From the NCBI RefSeq assembly GCF_008271805.1, contig NZ_VSRY01000094.1:1-64000 (forward strand): 64,000 bases of DNA, given 5' to 3'. The stretch comes from Streptomyces sp. TRM49041. GTDB taxonomy: Bacteria > Actinomycetota > Actinomycetes > Streptomycetales > Streptomycetaceae. Each line of letters opens with the position of its first letter. The stretch's first letter is position 1. Below are positions 32,852 through 41,205 of the stretch, one piece after another. A program made the translations under genes and the position numbers. Below the pieces are notes generated by a model that saw only the letters and a program-made list of their open reading frames with translations, was not told the origin of the DNA and did not search any database.

Positions 32852-35434
32852 TCAGTCACCGTGGCCGAGTCGGACATCGCGTTCGGTACGGTTGCCGCCC
32901 GCCACCTGCAGGGCGGTGGCGACCGGCGGGTAGCCGGAGGCGATGACCGTGTAGGCGCCGGACGAGAGGTCGATGAAGCGGAAGATGCCGTCGGGGCCGG
33001 TGGTGAGGGTGTCGACGACGTTGCCCGCCGCGTCGAGGAGAGTCACGCGCGCCTCTTCGACAGGACGGCCACCGGGGGCGCGGACGGTGCCGCGCAGGAC
33101 GACGCCGCCCGCGAGCTCGATGTTCTGTCGGGTCTCGCGGGCGGTGTGCACGCTCACCGGCAGGGCGGTGGGGCGCAGGCCCGGCGCGCCGGCCGCCAGG
33201 GTGTACTCGCCGGCGACCAGACCCGTGAGGAGGTAGCCGCCGTCGCCGCCCGTGCGGGTGGTGGCGACGACGTCGCCGCGTACGTCGGTGAGGGTGACGG
33301 TGGCGTCGTACACGGGTGTTCCGTCGGCGGAGGCGACGGTGCCGGAGAGCCGGCCGGCGCCGCCGAGGACGATGTCGTGTTCGTCGGGGCGGTCGGGGCG
33401 GTCGGGGCGGTCGGGGCGGTCGGGGCGGTCGCCGACGGTGAGGGTGACGGCCTGCGGCTGGTGCCCGGCGGCGGACGCGATCATCACGTATGTGCCGGGG
33501 GCGGGGGTGCTGAGCGCGTACCGTCCGTCGGTGCCGCTCGCGCCGCGGCCGGTCTGGCGGCCGTGCCCGTCGATGAGGGTGAGGGCGGCGCCGGCCACGC
33601 CGGAGCCGTCGTGGCGGCGGACGGTGCCGCAGAGGGGCGCCCCTGGCCCGGCGGGCACGGAGGCGGGCCCGTACGCGGCCTCGGGCGGCGGGGGCGGCGG
33701 GGTCGGTGAGCCGGGCGTGTCCGGTGCCGGCGGGTTGACGGCCGCGGGGACGGGGGCGACCAGCGTGGGGGCGGGGACGGAGCCGGGGGGCGGTACGGGC
33801 TCCGGGCTGCGCGCCGCGGGGACGGAGCCGGCGGCGGGGTGCGGTTCGGCACCGGGGTCGAGGTCGGACACCAGCGGTTTCTCCTTGAGGAAGAAAGCGA
33901 CCAGCAGACCCAGGGCGAGCACCGGCACCAGGTGGAGCAGGATCCGGGGCGCGGTGTCGGCGTACACCTGGACGTGTCCGTCCCGCAGGGCGGGGGGCAG
34001 GGCGTGCGGCTCCGCGAAGCGGGTGCCGAGGAGGGTGACGCCCGCGCAGGCGCCGATCTGCCGGAAGAGGGTGTGGGCGCCGGTGGCGGCGCCGAGGTCG
34101 GCGGCGGGTGCGGCGTTCTGCACGGCGAGCACGAGGACGGGCAGGACGAGGCCGATACCGGTGCCGAGGACGGTCTGCCACACGCTGTGGTCGAGGCGCG
34201 GTGTGCCGACGTCGAGCTGGGAGAGCGGCCACCTGCCGACGGCGGCGGCGACGGCGACGGCAACGGCAACGGCAACACCGACGACGGCGTACACGCCGTA
34301 GTGGCCGGTGCGGCTGACGAGGTGTCCGGAGAGGAGCGAGGCGGCGGTGAGCGAGCCGAGGAGCGGCAGGATCAGAAGCCCCGTGCGGAGGACGCCGGCC
34401 GTGCCGTACTGCTGCTGGAGGAGGGCCGGGAGGCAGACGGCGACACCGAGGAGGGCGACGCCGACGACGGCGCCGACGAGGCCGGAGACGAGGAACACCG
34501 GGTCGCGGAAGAACCGCAGGGGGATGACGGGCTCGGGTGCCCAGTAGGCGACGACGAGGTACAGCAGGGCGCAGCCCGTGGCCGCACAGGCGAGGCCGAG
34601 GGTGACGCGGGAGGTCCAGGCGTGCTGGGTGCCGCCCCAGGTGACGAGGAGGATGAGGCAGGTGGTCGCGGTGGTGAGGAGCAGCGCGCCGAGCACATCG
34701 GGGCGGGCCCTGCGCGGTCCGGCGGCGGAGCCGCGGCCGCGTGCCGGTGCGGCGGGGGGCTTGAGGGCGGCGCCGACGACGGCGAGGGCGACCAGACCGC
34801 CCGGCACGGCGAGGTGGAACGTCCAGCGCCAGGAGGCGAGTTCGGTGACGTACCCGCCGAGCAGCGGGCCGGCGACGGTGGCGACCGCGAAGGCCGCGCC
34901 GAGCAGTCCGAGGTGGCGGCCTCGGCGCCGGGCCGGGACGAGGTCCGCCGCGATGACCTGGACCCCGGTCAGGACGCCTCCGGCGCCGAGGCCCTGGACG
35001 GCGCGGAAGGCGACCAGCTCGTCGAGGGTGCGGGCCCAGCCGGCCAGCGCTGAGCCGGCGACGAAGAGCACGAGGGCGAACTGGAACATGCTCTTGCGGC
35101 CGTAGAGGTCGCCCAGCTTGCCGTGCAGGGGCAGGGACGCGGTCGCGGTGAGCAGATAGGCGGTGACGGCCCAGGAGGCGCGGTCCGCGCCGCCGGGCAG
35201 GTCGGCGGCGATGGCCGGGAGCACGGTGGCGACGCCGAGCTGCTGGAGCGCGGCGAGGAGCACGGCGACGACGAGCCCGGGCAGGACGAGCCCCGCGCGG
35301 CGCGGGGCCGGGCAGGGCGCGGCTCCGGTGGGTTCGGGGCGGGGCGGGGATCCTCCGCCGGGGGACGGCGGTGCGGTGCCGTCCGGTGCCGCCCGTACGG
35401 GCTGTTCGTCCTTCGCCAGCGTCGTCCCACCCAC
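32852..35434 (-). CDS. MFS transporter fused to carboxypeptidase-regulatory-like repeats
   Basis: The 860-residue product has an N-terminal 14-TM DHA2-like MFS exporter (about 45-515; motif A as L-H-G-K-L-G-D-L-Y-G-R-K, motif C region L-G-A-G-G-V-L-T-G-V), a proline-rich linker (about 520-595), and three or four beta-sandwich repeats of the CarboxypepD_reg/Cna-B-like type, each with a G-x-V pattern then A-x-V-T-L and a D-G-x-Y/F-x-L turn (for example G-T-V-A-S-A-D-G-T-P-V-Y-D-A-T-V-T-L). The repeats face outside or inside depending on TM number; 14 TM would put them in the cytosol. The GTG at 35434 has GGGGAG upstream. Confidence 0.9.
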   Translation of the reverse strand: MGGTTLAKDEQPVRAAPDGTAPPSPGGGSPPRPEPTGAAPCPAPRRAGLVLPGLVVAVLLAALQQLGVATVLPAIAADLPGGADRASWAVTAYLLTATASLPLHGKLGDLYGRKSMFQFALVLFVAGSALAGWARTLDELVAFRAVQGLGAGGVLTGVQVIAADLVPARRRGRHLGLLGAAFAVATVAGPLLGGYVTELASWRWTFHLAVPGGLVALAVVGAALKPPAAPARGRGSAAGPRRARPDVLGALLLTTATTCLILLVTWGGTQHAWTSRVTLGLACAATGCALLYLVVAYWAPEPVIPLRFFRDPVFLVSGLVGAVVGVALLGVAVCLPALLQQQYGTAGVLRTGLLILPLLGSLTAASLLSGHLVSRTGHYGVYAVVGVAVAVAVAVAAAVGRWPLSQLDVGTPRLDHSVWQTVLGTGIGLVLPVLVLAVQNAAPAADLGAATGAHTLFRQIGACAGVTLLGTRFAEPHALPPALRDGHVQVYADTAPRILLHLVPVLALGLLVAFFLKEKPLVSDLDPGAEPHPAAGSVPAARSPEPVPPPGSVPAPTLVAPVPAAVNPPAPDTPGSPTPPPPPPEAAYGPASVPAGPGAPLCGTVRRHDGSGVAGAALTLIDGHGRQTGRGASGTDGRYALSTPAPGTYVMIASAAGHQPQAVTLTVGDRPDRPDRPDRPDRPDEHDIVLGGAGRLSGTVASADGTPVYDATVTLTDVRGDVVATTRTGGDGGYLLTGLVAGEYTLAAGAPGLRPTALPVSVHTARETRQNIELAGGVVLRGTVRAPGGRPVEEARVTLLDAAGNVVDTLTTGPDGIFRFIDLSSGAYTVIASGYPPVATALQVAGGNRTERDVRLGHGD
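33383..33427. repeat. 9-bp tandem repeat inside the MFS fusion gene
   Basis: Five exact copies of GTCGGGGCG encode an Asp-Arg-Pro run between two of the beta-sandwich repeats of the transporter fusion. The period keeps the frame, so the linker length can vary. Confidence 0.9.
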
Positions 35435-35571
35435 GAAACCCGCTCCCCTCGTCTCGCCGCGCTCGCGTGCGCGGCGCCATTGTCGGCATCACGCGCGGAC
35501 CGTGATCAAGTTGGGTATCGCAGGGCGAGGGAGTGGGCAGAGGGGCACAGAGGGGGCGCTGCCACGGCATT

Positions 35572-35612
35572 CCCGGGCCCCCGGCGTCTCACGCACGCCA
35601 GGGGGCCCGGGG
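35572..35612 (-). terminator. Strong hairpin terminator after the SRPBCC gene
   Basis: CCCGGGCCCCCGGCGT (35572-35587) pairs with ACGCCAGGGGGCCCGGG (35595-35611), one bulged base, loop of seven. It lies about 45 bases beyond the stop of the SRPBCC gene on the minus strand, where a terminator is expected. No T-run follows, as is usual in actinomycetes. Confidence 0.75.
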
Positions 35613-35654
35613 AAATCCACTCGAACCGGTGACGGGCCGGGCAACCCTTGAGTG

Positions 35655-36098
35655 CTACTTCTCCACTTCGGCAGCCAGGTTGGCGAGCACCGCGTCGTAG
35701 ATCCGGGCGAGGCCCTTGGGGGCGAAGGCGCGCTCGAAGAAGCCGCCGATGCCGCCCGCGCCGTTCCAGACGGTGGTGACGACGGCCTTGGAGCGGCCCT
35801 CGCCGGCGGGGGTCACGGTCCAGGTGGTGACCATGGAGGAGTTGCGGTCCTTCTCGACGAGCTGCCCGTCGCTGGGCTCGGTGACCTCGAGCAGGCAGTC
35901 GCGGATGCGCTTGCTCGTGGCCTGGAGCTTCCAGTGGACGAGGGTGCCCTCGCCGTCGCCGCCCTGACGCACCTCGTAGGCGCTGAAGTGCTCGGGCAGG
36001 AGCTTCGCGCGGGTGTCCTTGTAGTCGGCGAGCGCGTCGAACACCGTCTCCGCGTCCGCCGCGATGACCCGCTCCGTCGTGGCCTCGACCTGCGCCAT
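35655..36098 (-). CDS. SRPBCC-family (START-like fold) protein
   Basis: The 147-residue product has the polyketide-cyclase/SRPBCC2 pattern: V-E-A-T-T-E-R-V-I-A-A-D-A-E-T-V-F-D-A-L-A-D-Y-K at the start, central strands ending L-V-H-W-K-L-Q-A, and the long C-terminal helix F-F-E-R-A-F-A-P-K-G-L-A-R-I-Y-D-A-V-L-A-N-L. The fold binds hydrophobic ligands; the ligand here is unknown. The ATG at 36098 follows CTGGAGGACAAGG. It is divergent from the truncated radical-SAM gene. Confidence 0.92.
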   Translation of the reverse strand: MAQVEATTERVIAADAETVFDALADYKDTRAKLLPEHFSAYEVRQGGDGEGTLVHWKLQATSKRIRDCLLEVTEPSDGQLVEKDRNSSMVTTWTVTPAGEGRSKAVVTTVWNGAGGIGGFFERAFAPKGLARIYDAVLANLAAEVEK

Positions 36099-36242
36099 CG
36101 CCTTGTCCTCCAGCAGTCGTTCGTCAAAGGGGGCACCAGCCAACCACCTGCGGCGGTCGGGCCCAAATCCGGGCCGAGGCGATCATGGGAACAATTGTTC
36201 TATTCTAAGTTCGAGTACGCCCGTACGACCGAGGAGGCCGCC

Positions 36243-36497
36243 ATGCGCTGGGACAACCTGGGGGACCGCCCCGACGGTGCCGCCGACCCGGCCACGGGCA
36301 CGACCGCGGCGCTGTTCGGGACGGACGCGGTGACCACCCGGACGTTCGACACGCCCGAGTTCCGGGGCATCACCTTCCACGAGGTCCGGGCCCGCACGAT
36401 CCTCAACCGGGTGCCCGGCGCGTCCCGCATGCCGTTCGAGTGGACGGTCAACCCGTACCGCGGCTGCACCCACGCCTGCGTGTACTTCACCGCCTGA
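36243..36497 (+). pseudogene. Truncated radical-SAM gene (Rv2578c-like)
   Basis: The 84-codon frame matches the N-terminus of the Rv2578c-type radical SAM proteins: M-R-W-D-N-L at the start, then R-T-I-L-N-R-V-P-G-A-S-R-M-P-F-E-W-T-V-N-P-Y-R-G-C-T-H-A-C-V-Y. Intact members continue C-F-A-R at this point, giving the third cysteine of the CxxxCxxC cluster site, and run for roughly 340 residues. Here the frame reads F-T-A-stop instead, and no continuation exists downstream. The break falls at about 36,486 and marks the end of ordinary chromosome. The protein cannot form the iron-sulfur cluster and is dead. Confidence 0.85.
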
Positions 36498-36520
36498 CCC
36501 TATTGAGCCCGGGAGGGCCG

Positions 36521-36724
36521 ATGCTCAGCACTCCGAACGCGGACAAGGCCTGGAAAGGCATGACGAGGTCATTCCCGACCCCGGAGGCGCCAGGCCAGTA
36601 TGCCGCCCCCAGCAAGGCGGAGAGGACGGCTTACGCCGTGCTGCTGCATGGACCGGCCGCGCGCTCAGGCGCCGCCGACGCGAGTCAGTGGCTGCTGCGC
36701 GACCGCGCAGCGAAGCGCCTATAA
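36521..36724 (+). CDS. Small hypothetical ORF behind the breakpoint
   Basis: A 67-codon frame starts at ATG 36521 with GGGAGGGC just upstream and has fair codon bias (S-T-P-N-A-D-K-A-W-K-G-M-T-R-S-F near the start; A-S-Q-W-L-L-R-D-R-A-A-K-R-L at the end). No family is recognised. It lies directly right of the radical-SAM break, so it may be a fragment. From 36,725 to about 36,960 I see no gene. Confidence 0.3.
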   Translation: MLSTPNADKAWKGMTRSFPTPEAPGQYAAPSKAERTAYAVLLHGPAARSGAADASQWLLRDRAAKRL

Positions 36725-36959
36725 CCGACGCACCAGCAGCAGCCACACTTCAGGAACACGTCAGTCGCCCAGGACGCCTCTGCATGCGATGCGCTGGCCG
36801 AATGAAGCCTGTGATCCGGCCGTCGTCGGACCGCCCAACGAGCCGAACGCTACGTCGCCCATCGTCTCCGAGGTAGAGCCGGGTGATCGTCACAGCGCTG
36901 GCGACCTCGGTGTGTCTACGCAGGCGGCCTTGGTGCGCCGCCGGGAGGACGGGCAGGCA

Positions 36960-37029
36960 TGGGCAGGGCCACCCGCCCGAGCGCGACGGACAGCATGGTC
37001 TTGCCGACCCCGGGAGGTGAGCTCATGTT
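36960..37029 (-). pseudogene. istB fragment (IS21-type ATPase)
   Basis: On the minus strand the frame reads P-P-G-V-G-K-T-M-L-S-V-A-L-G-R-V-A-L, the Walker A region of IstB-like helper ATPases of IS21 elements (PPGVGKTHLA..LG). Only about 23 codons remain, with no flanking homology seen, so this is a scrap of an old insertion sequence. Confidence 0.6.
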
Positions 37030-37079
37030 GGGAAGACAATGCTTATGAGCCGGGCTGAGTCCCCGTACATGCAGGCATT

Positions 37080-38100
37080 TCAGCATTCGAATGCCCAGTC
37101 CTGCTGCGGGTCGGCGTCGACCGCGGCAACATGGGCGGGTAGGAAGGCGTGGACGAGCTGGTTGTCGAAGGGCTCGATGGCCAGCAGGTCGGCGAGGGTG
37201 AGGTGGTCGCCGAGCTGGACGGGCCGCAGGGCGGTCTCGTTGATCAGGACGGCGTCGGCCCCAGCCCGGTGTGGAGCCGGGCGGTGATCTCGGCGAGGAG
37301 GTGCCCGCGGTCGAGTTCGGCGTTCCGGTAGGGCTCGTTGACGGTGCCGAGGAGCGCGGTGAGCATCCGCCCGGTAAAGCCGATCTCCTGGTGCAGGGCG
37401 GCGAGATCGTCCGGGACGTGGTCGGTCTGGGGGAAGTGGGTGGTGCGGGCGGCGGCCCAACCACCGGGGACGGCCTCGGCGAGCGCGTATCCGGCGCCGA
37501 GCTCGGTGCCTTTGAGGACGAGTGTGTCGCCGACGTTGATGGGCTCGTACGTGTCGCTGTGGCAGTGCCCGGCGAAGATGACGTCCGTGAACGGGCTCGC
37601 GGCGGCCAGTTTCAGGTCCTCGGTGAACCCGGAGTGCGACAGCACGATCCAGGCATCGACGTGGTGGTGGTGCTCCAGCATCAGCTGCCGCAGGGCGGCG
37701 GCGGGCTCGGTGACCTGGTGTCCGGTCCGCTGGTGGGCGGGGATGGCGTTGAACGCCTGCGGGCCCAGGACGGCGGTGACGGCAACCCGTCGGCCCCGGA
37801 TGCGCACGATGCGCATCCGGTTGAACAGCGGCTTGCCGTCGGCTTCGGCGACCGCGTTCGCGCAAACGGTCATCGGGTGCAGGTCCGTCTCGAAGTAGTG
37901 GGGCCAGCCGTGGTTGCCGGGCGCCAGCACGTCGTACAGGCTCGTCAGCGTCTCGCGCTCGAGCTGTCCTTTGCCCAGGTGGTAGCCGGTGCCCTCAAAG
38001 AAGTCAGGCGGGCACGGGCGGTCCGCGTGCACCTTGCTGATCTCGACGGTCGCGGCGGTGAGCCGCCGAAGCGCCGCGGTATTGGCAATCCCCCTCGGCC
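37080..38100 (-). pseudogene. Bifunctional metallophosphatase/5'-nucleotidase, broken
   Basis: Two minus-strand frames together give most of a 5'-nucleotidase: D-F-F-E-G-T-G-Y-H-L-G-K-G-Q-L-E-R-E-T-L-T-S-L-Y-D-V-L-A-P-G-N-H-G-W, then S-H-S-G-F-T-E-D and A-G-H-C-H-S-D-T-Y-E-P-I (metallophosphatase motifs). Near 37,258 the frame is lost; the C-terminal domain continues one frame over as V-L-I-N-E-T-A-L-R-P-V-Q-L-G-D-H-L-T-L-A-D-L-L-A-I-E-P-F-D-N-Q-L-V. The first metal motif (D-x-H) at the N-terminus is missing, and the segment before D-F-F-E-G looks damaged. It is a decayed gene for extracellular nucleotide or UDP-sugar breakdown. Confidence 0.8.
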
Positions 38101-38300
38101 GCCGCGAGCGCGCGGGCCTCCTGCTTGAGGGCGTTGCTACCAAAAGCACGCGGGTTCTCGGAATCCCGGAACCGAAGAACGTCGAACCCGGACGCCGGTT
38201 CCCTGTGTCCGGGGGCGGTCGTACGAGTTCAGCCTGCATGCCTGGGGCCGCCAGAGGGGGCACCCGTGCTCAGCCGGGACGTGTTGCGGCCCCTCCGGTG

Positions 38301-39707
38301 TCAGCTGGCGTGGCTGTTCACTTCGAAGCGTTGGAACAGGGCCGGCAGGAACTGCTGTAGGAGGGTCCTGGCGTCTTCCGCATGCCTGAGTTCGTCGTGG
38401 CCGAACCGGAAGACCTCGTAGCCTCTGAGCTTGAGGTCACGGTCGCCGGCCACTAGCTCCGCGTACTTGTGGCTGTCGGGTACCTGGCCGTCGTCTCGGG
38501 TGTAGTGCTGGGATCCGTCGACCTCAAGAACGACCCGCTGGCCGTGGGGCAGCAAGAGCAGGAAGTCCATGCGGGAGCGCAAGAGCGCTTCAGGGCCCCG
38601 CTCGCGGACTGTCTTGTGGTCCCAGTGAAGCCACACCTCGGGTAGGAGTGCCGGGAGGTCATAGACGGCGGGACCGAGGATGTGGTGATAGAGCTCGAAG
38701 AGGTTGCGCTGCCCGGGGGAGTTGCCGGGCAGGCTGCGGCGGAGCCGGTGGTAGAGGGTCTTCTTGGCTTCGGCTTCGTCGGCGATCTCTTGGGTGTCCT
38801 GCCACCAGGTTTGAAGGTCTCGCCAGCGGATGCCGTCGCCTGTGATCTCGCGGTCGTAGACGAGGACGTTGCCGGGGTCGCCGACGATCTCAATGTCGTT
38901 GTCCACTGCGGAGAGGAAGCGGATGTCCGGCTTGGTGAGCGAGGCGAAGATGACGTTCTTCGGCCGGCGGTTGTCGGCGAGCCGGGTGGAGACCATGGTG
39001 AAGCGCGGGTAGCCTCCGTCGGTCCCGGTCTCACGCAGCTCGATTCCCGCGCTGCGGATCTGCTCGTTGATCTGGGCCACGAGGTGACGCTGGGCGGGCT
39101 CATCGAGGAGCACGTCGGCAGAGGCGGCCGTTTCGAGGAAGCGGGCGAACCGCGCGTCGCCGGCCTCGAAGGCCCCCAGGTGTTCGAAGAGGTCCTCTGC
39201 CGACCAGTCCTCCGGGTTACGGAAGACGTGTTGCTCGATGTGCTCTCTCAGCCCCGGCAGGCGATTGGCGCTGGGAAGTAGCAGGTCAGCGAGGGATTCT
39301 TCGCGGTCGAGTACCCAGAAACGCTCCAGCAGCGCCATGAACCGGGCTTCGTGGCGTGCCAGGTCCGCAAGGTCCAGGGCCCGGGCGAGTTCACGCCGGA
39401 CCCTCTTGGGTATCTCCGGAGGTGAAGACTCCGCCCAGAGCAGATCCTGTATCCCGTTGCGGGTCGCGGCGGTGAGGTTTCCTCGGGCCAGGATGCGCTG
39501 CGCGACTTGGGGGAGGTCGTTGTCGGAAACCTGGGCGTAGCTGCGCTCGATCCGTACGCGCAGCGATCCCTCTTCCTTGGGGACCTCCGGCATGGCCAGC
39601 TCCGCGAACGCTGCGTTGAGTGTGGCGTGCGTGTTTCCACTGAGGTGGCGCGAGACAACGCCGTCCAGCAGCTGCCGAAGTCCCGAGCGCTCCCTGCTGT
39701 TGGCCAT
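38301..39707 (-). CDS. AbiJ-like N-terminal domain plus DUF559-like nuclease, candidate phage-defence protein
   Basis: The 468-residue product is intact. Its first 150 residues (R-H-L-S-G-N-T-H-A-T-L-N-A-A-F and V-A-Q-R-I-L-A-R-G-N-L-T-A-A-T-R-N-G-I-Q-D-L-L-W) resemble the N-terminal domains seen on AbiJ-type abortive-infection proteins; this is recognised by pattern only. The C-terminus has the PD-(D/E)xK arrangement of DUF559/Vsr-like nucleases: Asp381 in R-M-D-F-L-L-L-L, Glu395 and Asp397 in V-V-L-E-V-D-G-S-Q-H-Y, then D-R-D-L-K-L-R-G-Y-E-V-F-R-F. It stands alone among IS and gene fragments, as defence genes often do. Normal Streptomyces codon use argues against very recent arrival. Confidence 0.72.
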   Translation of the reverse strand: MANSRERSGLRQLLDGVVSRHLSGNTHATLNAAFAELAMPEVPKEEGSLRVRIERSYAQVSDNDLPQVAQRILARGNLTAATRNGIQDLLWAESSPPEIPKRVRRELARALDLADLARHEARFMALLERFWVLDREESLADLLLPSANRLPGLREHIEQHVFRNPEDWSAEDLFEHLGAFEAGDARFARFLETAASADVLLDEPAQRHLVAQINEQIRSAGIELRETGTDGGYPRFTMVSTRLADNRRPKNVIFASLTKPDIRFLSAVDNDIEIVGDPGNVLVYDREITGDGIRWRDLQTWWQDTQEIADEAEAKKTLYHRLRRSLPGNSPGQRNLFELYHHILGPAVYDLPALLPEVWLHWDHKTVRERGPEALLRSRMDFLLLLPHGQRVVLEVDGSQHYTRDDGQVPDSHKYAELVAGDRDLKLRGYEVFRFGHDELRHAEDARTLLQQFLPALFQRFEVNSHAS

Positions 39708-39868
39708 CCACCGATGATCCCAGAGCTCCGCCGGGGAGTCAGCAGTTCGTACTGTCCAACCTGCGCGTTGAGTCAGCCGGTTCTCTTGGACAGAGGCTGC
39801 AGCCCGAGGCGAGCTGGGGTGAGTCCGTGCATTTCAGCGCCGGTGCTGTGGACGGTGTACTGCGCAGC

Positions 39869-39907
39869 AGGTGTGGCGTCATCATCCTGCGTGGTGACGC
39901 CACACCT
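39869..39907. terminator. 13-bp perfect hairpin
   Basis: AGGTGTGGCGTCA (39869-39881) and TGACGCCACACCT (39895-39907) pair without mismatch around a 13-base loop. It lies between the minus-strand SDR fragment and the AbiJ-like gene, where it would end transcription coming from the right and insulate the AbiJ-like gene. The rest of 39,708-39,990 shows no gene. Confidence 0.6.
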
Positions 39908-39990
39908 ACGGCGAGCGCACGGTGCAGGCCGCGATGGGGACCGGCCTTGCGGTTTCTCGGCCGGTACAACGCGGGTGACTACGGCAAGGG

Positions 39991-40278
39991 TCAGTTGCGG
40001 CCGGCCATGACGCCGCCGTCGACGTCCCAGACGGCGCCGGTGACCCAGTCGGTCTGGCCCGACAGCAGGAAGGCGACGGTGGCCGCGATGTCCTCGGGGG
40101 TGCCGGTCCGGCCGATCGGGTGGAAGTCGTTGAAGCCGTCGAGCGCGGAGTCGAGGTCCGCCTTGGGAATGAACTCCTCGTAGATCGAAGTACGCACGAC
40201 GGCGGGGGCGACGGCATTGGCACGGATGCCATGCGGAGCGAGTTCCATCGCCAGGTGCCGTCTGCACAGCGCCCGCAC
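39991..40278 (-). pseudogene. C-terminal fragment of an SDR oxidoreductase
   Basis: The frame reads [25 protein letters not shown], then [20 protein letters not shown] and [17 protein letters not shown], the unmistakable last third of a short-chain dehydrogenase. The NAD-binding GxxxGxG and the YxxxK active site, about 150 residues, are absent; upstream lies the SCO4225-type gene. It is a remnant, though the frame is open from a GTG at 40278. Confidence 0.85.
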
Positions 40279-40282
40279 ACTG

Positions 40283-40621
40283 TCACTTTTCCCAGGGCTG
40301 TGCCGGGGACCGCTGGCCCGTCCGAATGCGTGAGACGAGGGCGCCCAAGCACAGGGACTGGATGAGTACGGAAGCCACCACGGAGGTGTAGAGGAACCAA
40401 GACGGCATGGCGTCGAAGAAGAGGCTTCCGGCCCCGGCGAGGGCCAAGCTCGTCGGCAAGGTGACGACGAACATCCAGAACCCGGCGAACGGGTCAGTCG
40501 GCTCAGCCACGCCGAGCAGCAACCAGAGGACGGCTGCGGCGGCGGCCAGCGCGAGATAGATCTGCGAGGCGCGGTTTCCGAAGGTCAGTCGTGCTATTGA
40601 GTGCAGCCGTTGAGAGTTCAT
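40283..40621 (-). CDS. SCO4225-family small membrane protein
   Basis: The 112-residue product matches the SCO4225-type membrane proteins in its opening ([19 protein letters not shown]) and three or four hydrophobic segments ([50 protein letters not shown]). Function is unknown; Streptomyces often has several copies on chromosome arms. The ATG at 40621 follows CCGGGGAAG. An 18-bp palindrome lies 67 bases upstream and may control it. Confidence 0.8.
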   Translation of the reverse strand: MNSQRLHSIARLTFGNRASQIYLALAAAAAVLWLLLGVAEPTDPFAGFWMFVVTLPTSLALAGAGSLFFDAMPSWFLYTSVVASVLIQSLCLGALVSRIRTGQRSPAQPWEK

Positions 40622-40688
40622 GATCTTCCCCGGAAGATGGGTGCCTGTTCGGTCTTCTCTGGATGGTAGGTCGGCTGGCCGGATCCGC

Positions 40689-40706
40689 CTGAGTACCGGT
40701 ACTCAG
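40689..40706. promoter_or_regulatory. 18-bp perfect palindrome, candidate operator
   Basis: CTGAGTACCGGTACTCAG is perfectly symmetrical and lies 67 bases upstream of the SCO4225-type start on the minus strand. The rest of 40,622-40,870 holds no gene. Its position at promoter distance suggests a dimeric regulator's site; which regulator is unknown. Confidence 0.5.
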
Positions 40707-40870
40707 ACGGGGCTGGGTAGTAGCCCATCCTCATAACCGCCGCCGGGCCGCACCGGCAGCCCCAGCACCCGTCGACCGCTCCTCATTCGTCAAGTCACCC
40801 GGCCCCACACTGGCCGTCCCCTGGTCGCCGTCCGGAGCCGGCTCATAGCCCACCAGCCGCCGACACCCAG

Positions 40871-41041
40871 CCCTCGACCGTGAACGAGATCCGCCGCCTG
40901 TACGACCGGCTCGTCCTCGCCCCCGCCCGCACCGCCCGGACCTGGCTCGTCATGCACTGGCACCGCTGGCGCACCCGCCATCAAACCCGAGCCCGCGCCA
41001 GCCACTACCGCACCCGAGCAGCCCGCGCTCACTCACCGTGA
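40871..41041 (+). pseudogene. C-terminal scrap of an IS701-type transposase
   Basis: Fifty-six codons read P-S-T-V-N-E-I-R-R-L-Y-D-R-L-V and H-W-H-R-W-R-T-R-H-Q-T-R-A-R-A-S-H-Y-R, the basic tail (W-R-x-R-H-Q-x-x-A-R-x-x-H-Y) found at the end of IS701-like transposases of actinomycetes, closed by a stop. The catalytic part is gone. Pattern recognition only; no flanking repeats were found. Confidence 0.55.
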
Positions 41042-41181
41042 AACCACCGGCTGTAGTACTAATGGGGCTTCGCCCCAGCCCGACGAGCCATGTCCGGTGG
41101 TGCGCGTTCGTCACACGCGCCACTGCCGTGACAACTTGACTCGATCATGCACAGTTTCGGCGACCTAGCAGGCTAGCGCGG

Positions 41182-41205
41182 GCTGACGACGCGTCAGCTC
41201 TTTTT
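41182..41205 (+). terminator. Short hairpin with T-run
   Basis: GCTGACG (41182-41188) pairs with CGTCAGC (41192-41198), followed by TCTTTTTC on the plus strand. It would end plus-strand transcription from the IS701 remnant; it also overlaps the end of the HTTM gene on the other strand. Confidence 0.45.

Noticed and set aside
29976-32933. 985-codon plus-strand frame opposite the SpoIIE-type phosphatase and methyltransferase genes
   Set aside because: It is a mirror of two well-supported minus-strand genes, crosses their border, and has no recognisable domain.
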